From positions 52,807,738 through 52,871,737 of the forward strand of contig NC_052612.1 of assembly GCF_016545825.1 (NCBI RefSeq): DNA of 64,000 nucleotides, given 5' to 3'. Below are positions 57,750-64,000 of this stretch, piece by piece; the stretch's first letter is position 1; each line of letters begins with the position of its first letter. The notes under the pieces are model-generated. The model was not told where the DNA came from. It worked only from the letters and a program-made list of their open reading frames with translations, and searched no databases. Source of the stretch: Eucalyptus grandis (Eukaryota > Streptophyta > Magnoliopsida > Myrtales > Myrtaceae). Position numbers and translations under genes: made by a program.

Positions 57750-60700
57750 ATGCAGCAGAGTGATCCGGCGGTCCTGAGCTTGAGACCTGGTGGCGGTCGA
57801 GGGGGCAGCGGCAGAATTCTCCCGCCTCGCTTCTTCGATTCTTCATCGACAGCTTCTCTCGCCCTCGGCTCGCTCTCCTCCAATCTCCCCCTCTCCCGTC
57901 CTCATGGCGGCGGCGGCGCGGCGGCGAAGGTTGTCTTTCGGTGTTTCGACTTCCGTCCGTGTCTTGTCGTGTCGTTGTTTTTTTGGGTTTGTGATGATTG
58001 TGTTCTCTGTGGAGCCTTCGCATGATTCGGTCCTGACGTGACTGGATCAGGGAAAGTGATGCGTGGCGATGAGACGGGCGATGGAATTGGCAAGTTAATG
58101 GATCGTGTTGGGAAATTGTGAACTTTCTGGCTGGGGAACCATGGAAAAAATTTGTTTTTTCACTTGCTGGAATATCGGGTTGGGATGGTTATGTTCGTGT
58201 GTTGGTTTGTGCAATTGTCTTCGACTGTTTGACTTTCCAAGAAGAGTACAACGTTGTCTGAAATTGAATTATTGAACCCCGTGGTTGGTTAATTGTGGCC
58301 GTTGGGTCTTGTACTGAATTTCCTTAATGTCTGAGCTTTTTAAGTAGAGTGCCTGGTAGACAAGTTCTTGCGTTAGCAATTTTTGTTGTTCTTTTATTTG
58401 TTTTTCAATTGGTGTTATATTCGTTTTCAGAAACATAGTGAGATATCGCGAGCTAGTCGACGTAGCAGATCTTTCTTTTCGCTTTAGATCAGAGAGAAGT
58501 AATGAATTACCAGGGACGTATTATCATAGCTTCCATAATGAGTTCCTGCGCTTTTTTGTATGGCTTTGATTGTTTGTAAGCTGTTTCCTTATCAACCTGG
58601 CTCTTAGGGCCACTTTGTCTCTTTCTTGTGACGTGTAATACCATGCTTCGCTTTTGGAGTACTGGGATAGTGTAGTAAGTATTAGTTTTCATTTATGTCT
58701 TGAATTTGGTAAAGTATGGCGAAATGAGCTAAGGGATTAAGTCAATTCCGTACTTCCTTGTCAAGGTTGGAAGTTGTTATAGCTTTTGAGGAAGTTTGTT
58801 TAGGTCCTACTTTTTACCTCTCATATCGGTATGACGCAGCTTAGAAAATACTGTGGCTGGATTATGCAAAAGCTTCTTTTTTCCTTTTCTTTTTTTCTAT
58901 CTATACTGTTTTGTCTTGATTGAGGTGCTTTTTATTACTACGTTGCTACCTTAATACATGTTAAGTTGCAAGTTTTCGATAAGTTTTACTATAACAAGCT
59001 CCTGAAAATTTATCCTCTGTCCCTGCCAGCCTGGAGACTCATGGCTTGAGGGTCAAGAACGTGTTAGATACACCCGAGACCAGCTGTTACAGCTAAGACA
59101 GGTACTGATCTATCTTTCCTTTTCAACTGTGTGTTTCCCTATGTTGATGGAGTCTTTTGTTTTGTCTTCCTAGGAGCAGTGTATATTTTCTGTTCATCTT
59201 AATTTAATTTTCCTCTGCCACGCGTATCGTTTTTCTTGAGGATGATGTCTAGACGTATTCATAATTTTTTATGTGCACTTTTACTAAAGCATTGGTGGAA
59301 GTCTCCTTTGGTGTCATGGTAAAAGCTATGAATAGTCATCAACTTCCACGATGATGTCGAGTCTCTATTTTTCCCCTTTCTGATTCAAGTTGAATATCGG
59401 ACTAAGATCGTAATATACTCATATACTGTTACTCTGTGTACTTGTAGGCTATTGAGGTGTGTGATGATATTCTGAAGATACAAAGGGAAATTGAAGCTGA
59501 GTTTCTTGGCGAAGATCAAGACTGGGGAAGTAGGGAGAACAATGTAAGATTTCCTGCATATCTTTCGCTTTCTTTTGCCTTTTCCTTCCTTTCTTGGTGG
59601 TTATAAAGTGGACAAGCGATTTGTTTCTTTTCTGTCAATTGCATATCAAGGAGATCTCTTAATGGTATTTCAATGGTTTCATGCTGGAAAACTCTAAGTT
59701 TGGTATTTGGCGTTGCTTTAGCTTTAGTGATGGAGTCATAATTACATTGTTACCCCATATAACAATATGTTCTTTCCCCAACAGGTGCCAAATCAAATGC
59801 TTAATCGCTTTTCAGAGCCAGACAATCGTGACTGGCGTGGTCGGAATCCCCAGGTTCCTGCTGCTGTGGAGGAGAGGTCCTGGGAGAACATCAGGGAAAA
59901 CAGAGAGTTTGGTGGCCGATCTGACTCTAAGCAGCAGCAACAGAACCAAAATAATCACTCGGAGCAACTCAACTCCCAGTTCACAAGAACACAGATCTCT
60001 TCTAATCAGGTAGCATTAGTTTCTGGCTAGACTCACGTATCTTTTTTACATGTAAATGTTAACTCACCTTCTTGAAGAGTATCTTAGCTCTTCTTATCTA
60101 ATAGCCAGAGAAGTATGATTCACAAAAGCTGTCGTTTCTTGGCCACAGTGGTAGATTGCATGTGTTTTCTAGTCTCCCTTTAGTAATTATGATACGGTTC
60201 CTATTTGCTTGTGAAATTGAGATCTTTGTCAAGTTAATGTCGTGTTGTTATTTTAACTTCCTGTTTCTGCTATGATACCTTATAGAGTTTCAAAGCTAGA
60301 AGAAATATTCTTATGATAGTTGAAATATTGGTTAAGTCTTATGAGGATAGTGGGATCAAGCTTGCATCCCTTTTCCATTCATACATGCACCGCAAGTGGT
60401 GTGTTTCCTTTATTTCCTCATTTTATCCTTAAGTCGGGGGAGGGTTATAGAAGCCTGGAGTATTGTGCTAATATGAGGTACCACTTGCCAATAGAAGAAC
60501 GATGCACCATCAAAGATCAGATCACGCCTTCATTAAATGCATCGACGAATGCTTCACCTGCCTATTAAAATGAATTTCTGGCTACTTAATGTCTCGTTTG
60601 GCTTCACTTATGTTGATCGGTTGCACAGGGAGGTCCTGTTCCGACTCTTGTTAAGGCTGAAGTGCCTTGGTCAGCTAGAAGGGGTACTCTGTCAGAAAAA

Positions 60701-63700
60701 GACCGTGTGCTGAAGACTGTAAAGGGGTAATGCATGTTTTACAATGTTTATCTAATGAATTGTTCTTTGCAGTGTACTTAATGTATATGTACGGTACAGC
60801 CTTATTTTAGCTGAAGTGTCATTTTTTGGTTGCTGATGTTTGGCATGGTTGCATTCTCAATGTGCTTAAGCTCCTGATCCTCGAAAAAAAAAGATAGATT
60901 TTCAAGTCCTCATTTCCTTGGACCAAAAAAAAAAAAAAAAAAAAAAAAAGTCCTCATTATAATAGTCTGTCAAATATTATTCTTGGCAGATTTTTGAGCC
61001 GCATTTTCAAATTAACTTTTTGAGTGATTTTATCATAGGAATTTTTTTCTTTTTTAAACATGACCCACGACTCGGCATCATTTTTTGCAAGTTATCTGCA
61101 TTTCATGATCTACAAAAGGACCATCACATATATGCGTTTTGGATTCATAAGCATGCAAACTAATCTATGCACATTTATCTGTATTCGCACTCCAAGATAA
61201 TGTCAATGAGAATAACTCTTCTTTTTTATGTACTTCCTATACCCAGTTGCTTTCTATGTGATTGACTGATCTTGATATTCTCTTTTGAGCATCTTTTTTT
61301 AAAACTTCCCTTGTGCATTAACATTTTCATTGCTAGTGTGGGAATTTCTATGCATCGACCTCATTTTTTTAAGGCTTATGGTGGTGTCGACAATTTTTGA
61401 TTTGTGTGCAATATATTATTAGTGGTAATCAGATTGTGCTTCGTGTTTTGTTATCTCCCCTAACCATGTTCCATCTTTCCATGCTTGAGTGTGTGATCAA
61501 ACTAATTTCACATATCAACTTTTTACTTTTGTTTCTTGACACACCACTTTATGAGGTCCTTTTTTGCATTCCTCATGGAGATTAGTCGATGCAATTGAAT
61601 TGGTTGTGTTAGACTTGTATGCCAGTTAGGATTGACTCTTACGATGGATAGTACTTTCTTTTCAGGATTCTGAACAAGTTGACTCCTGAGAAGTTTGATG
61701 TACTCAAGGGTCAGCTTGTTGACTCTGGAATAACCACAGCAGATATTTTGAAGGTCACTGCATGTTCTCTTCTCCATTTACGTACTTTTATTTGTATTTA
61801 TCGCAACAACTTAAGTTTTTTTCGCAATACAGGGCGTAATCCAGCTTATTTTCGAAAAAGCAGTGCTGGAGCCCACATTCTGCCCCATGTATGCTCTTCT
61901 ATGCTCCGATCTCAATGAAAGGTTGCCCCCATTTCCCTCTGATGAACCGGACGGTAAGGATATTACTTTCAAGCGAGTGCTTCTAAATAACTGCCAGGAA
62001 GCATTTGAAGGTGCTGAAAATCTAAGGGAAGAGTTGAGACAACTGACTGCCCCTGAGCAAGAGCTTGAGCGAAGAGAAAAAGAGAGGATGGTCAAACTTC
62101 GAACGTTGGGAAACATCAAATTGATCGGGGAGCTTCTGAAGCAGAAGATGGTCACTGAAAAGATTGTTCACCACATTGTTCAGGTTTTGATAAAACACAT
62201 CGTATATCCAGTTGTTTTTTAACTTTTATAATTGTATTGAGGTTACTCATTGCCTGCCCAATGAAACCAGGAGCTTCTAGGAACTGATAATAAGACGTGT
62301 CCTGCGGAGGAGAATGTTGAGGCTATTTGCCAGTTCTTCAAGACCATTGGGAAGCAGCTTGATGAGAGTACAAAAGCACGGCGTATAAATGATCTATATA
62401 TTAATCGGTTGAAAGAATTGACAACCAACACTCAGCTGGCTCCAAGGTTGAGGTTCATGGTTAAAGATGTTCTTGATTTGCGTACGAATAGCTGGATTCC
62501 TAGGCGGGAAGAGGTGACATTTTGGATGTTAATTGCTGTTTTTTTTTTTTTTTTCCTTTAGTTGTTTAGATTTCTTTATTATTACCAACTCCATCACTCT
62601 TCCTTCAGAGAGTTAGGCCTGGGAAGCTTACTTGGAGGTTCTTTTTGAATAATTAACATGTCCGCCCAAATTTTTACTCTGTTGTTTCTGTATACTCTTG
62701 TACAGGTTAAAGCAAAGACTATTACTGAAATCCATTCAGAAGCAGAAAAAACTCTTGGTTTACGTCGAGGCGCTACTGCAAGCATGAGAAGTGGCCGTGG
62801 GGTTGCTTCTGAGTCGCCAGGGAGCACAAGTCCTGGGGCTTACCCAGGTCACCGACCTGGCGCTGGAGGGATGATGCCTGGCATGCCTGGAACCAGGAAG
62901 ATGCCTGGAATGCCTGGCATAGACAGTGACAACTGGGAATTTCCTAGGACCCGGTCAATGCCTAGGGGCAATGGATCAGGCACACAACCTTCTGTGCGGA
63001 TCAAGCCATCCGCTGGAATGTCGCCATCGCTGAACCCTCGATTATTGCCCCAAGGTAGTGGTGGCCTTATTAGTGGTAGGCCCAGTGCACTGTTACAAGG
63101 CAGTAGTGCCCCTCTTTCTCGTCCTTCAAATTTGGTCTATGGCACTGAAACTGCAGTTCAAGTCCCTGCACCTGTTAAATCTGTTCCCATTGCATCTACA
63201 TCACCTGTTCTTGAGAAGCCAGTGGCTCCTGTTGCAGTGAAGTTGAACATGGACGATCTTAAGAGAAAAACATCATCTCTTCTTGAGGAGTACTTTAGCG
63301 TATTGATTTTGGATGAAGCGTTGCAGTGTGTGGAAGAACTCAATGCTCCAGCTTACTACCCTGAATTTGTGAAGGAAGCCATATCTCTTGCGCTGGAGAA
63401 AAGCCCGCCATGCTTTGAACCTGTTGGCAAGCTCCTGGGGTTCCTGTTGACCAAGAAAGTTATTTCATCCAGTGATGTAGGGACTGGGTGTTTGCTTTAT
63501 GCCTCCATTCTGGATGACGTGGGGATTGACTTGCCTAAAGCACCATACCACTTTGGTGAAGTTATTGGAAAGTTAGCGTTGGTGGGTGGATTGGATTTTA
63601 AGGTGGTTCAGGAGATCCTTAAGAAGGTGGAAGATGACAGGTATCAGAAGGCCATTTTTGATGGTGCAATGAAAAATGTTGCTTCTACACCTTCTGGTCA

Positions 63701-63758
63701 ATCTGTATTGGATTCACAGGCACAGTATATCGAGGGATGCAAGAGTCTACTCCAGTGA
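57750..63758 (+). CDS. eIFiso4G: Eukaryotic initiation factor eIF(iso)4G, copy B (intact)
   Basis: Intact paralogue, 801 aa, nine coding exons: 57750-57929, 59030-59101, 59448-59543, 59785-60009, 60629-60726, 61666-61753, 61833-62183, 62271-62513, 62706-63758. Exon phases and lengths match copy A except exons 1, 4, 7 and 9. The start is [16 protein letters not shown]. The eIF(iso)4E-binding motif YTRDQLL is at 74-80. MIF4G runs from about residue 224 to 452, then a [17 protein letters not shown] linker and an MA3 domain ([17 protein letters not shown]), ending EGCKSLLQ. It acts in cap-dependent translation initiation in the cytoplasm. It lies 2.3 kb behind copy A in the same direction, with its own CT-rich leader. 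This copy is the source type of the inverted pseudogene at 23.4-26.4 kb, judging by shared intron sequence. Confidence 0.95.
60926..60949 (+). repeat. Poly-A run inside an intron of eIF(iso)4G copy B
   Basis: More than 20 A in a row, flanked by a short direct repeat ('tcctcatt' at about 60907 and 60951). It looks like the tail of a small retroposed insertion or slippage. Confidence 0.5.
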
Positions 63759-64000
63759 GAATAGTACCTTTCTCAAGCCAAGTGCCTGTGATTATAAAAA
63801 ACTCGGGATGCTCCTGTTCACTCTTTTGAAAGCAAAAAGGCTGTACTACACTGTTGTAACTTGGTGCCATCGAGGATAGCCAATTCTCGAGTCGTATACT
63901 TTTTTTCTGGGGTTCATAATGTCTTGTTTCTCTAGGAAAGACACAGCATCACACCATGGATTTTGTTCTTGGGTGTGGCCAATTGTGCCATGATGCTTGA
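63759..64000. other. 3' flank of eIF(iso)4G copy B
   Basis: Presumed 3' UTR running to the window edge. Confidence 0.5.

Noticed and set aside
57377..57883. 168-aa open frame on the minus strand
   Set aside because: Antisense of the CT microsatellite leader and first exon of eIF(iso)4G copy B.
1..64000. tRNA, rRNA or microRNA genes
   Set aside because: No cloverleaf, rRNA core sequence or convincing miRNA hairpin was recognised by eye; tRNAscan-SE and small-RNA data would be needed to rule them out.

Overview
This is nuclear DNA from a flowering plant, probably a woody core eudicot. Several features point that way: genes with GT..AG introns; plant-only families (P-class and DYW-class PPR proteins, cellulose synthase A, eIF(iso)4G, a plant LRR receptor kinase); AT-rich intergenic DNA; a Ty1/copia retroelement; many foldback or MITE-like repeats; a SINE; and a scrap of plastid DNA. 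The repeat style and the plastid cemA scrap make me suspect Myrtaceae, but the sequence alone does not prove it.

Layout. 1-4.7 kb: repeats, including a three-copy tandem repeat of about 366 bp, and no gene. 4.8-8.0 kb (+): an LRR receptor-like kinase resembling Arabidopsis At2g24130, with two -1 frameshifts. 8.3-19.3 kb: a repeat field holding a duplicated 1.4 kb block, a degenerate repeat array, a 0.7 kb foldback element, a cemA scrap, two copia remnants, and MITE-like and GC-rich repeats. 19.5-22.3 kb (+): a P-class PPR gene like At4g30825, with one -1 frameshift. 23.4-26.4 kb (-): a truncated, intron-containing eIF(iso)4G pseudogene. 28.3 kb: a SINE with target-site duplication. 30.6-33.0 kb (+): an intact DYW-type PPR gene like At4g30700. 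34.1-45.4 kb (-): two tandem CesA7 (IRX3-type) cellulose synthase genes of 13 exons each, on 6.1 kb duplication units. 49.6-55.4 and 57.8-63.8 kb (+): two tandem eIF(iso)4G genes of 9 coding exons each.

The genes do not form one pathway. The CesA7 pair would supply one subunit class of the secondary-wall cellulose synthase complex. The eIF(iso)4G pair encodes the scaffold of the plant-specific eIF(iso)4F cap-binding complex. The PPR genes act on organelle RNA. The receptor kinase is a non-RD surface kinase.

Two themes stand out. First, local duplication has given unequal copies: an apparently decaying CesA7 copy with a short promoter, a possible gene-conversion tract between the eIF(iso)4G copies, and an inverted partial third copy. 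Second, every reading-frame lesion I could place in the main genes is a one- or two-base deletion, often in a homopolymer. That fits residual long-read assembly error at least as well as pseudogenisation. I did not find a clearly new multi-gene system.
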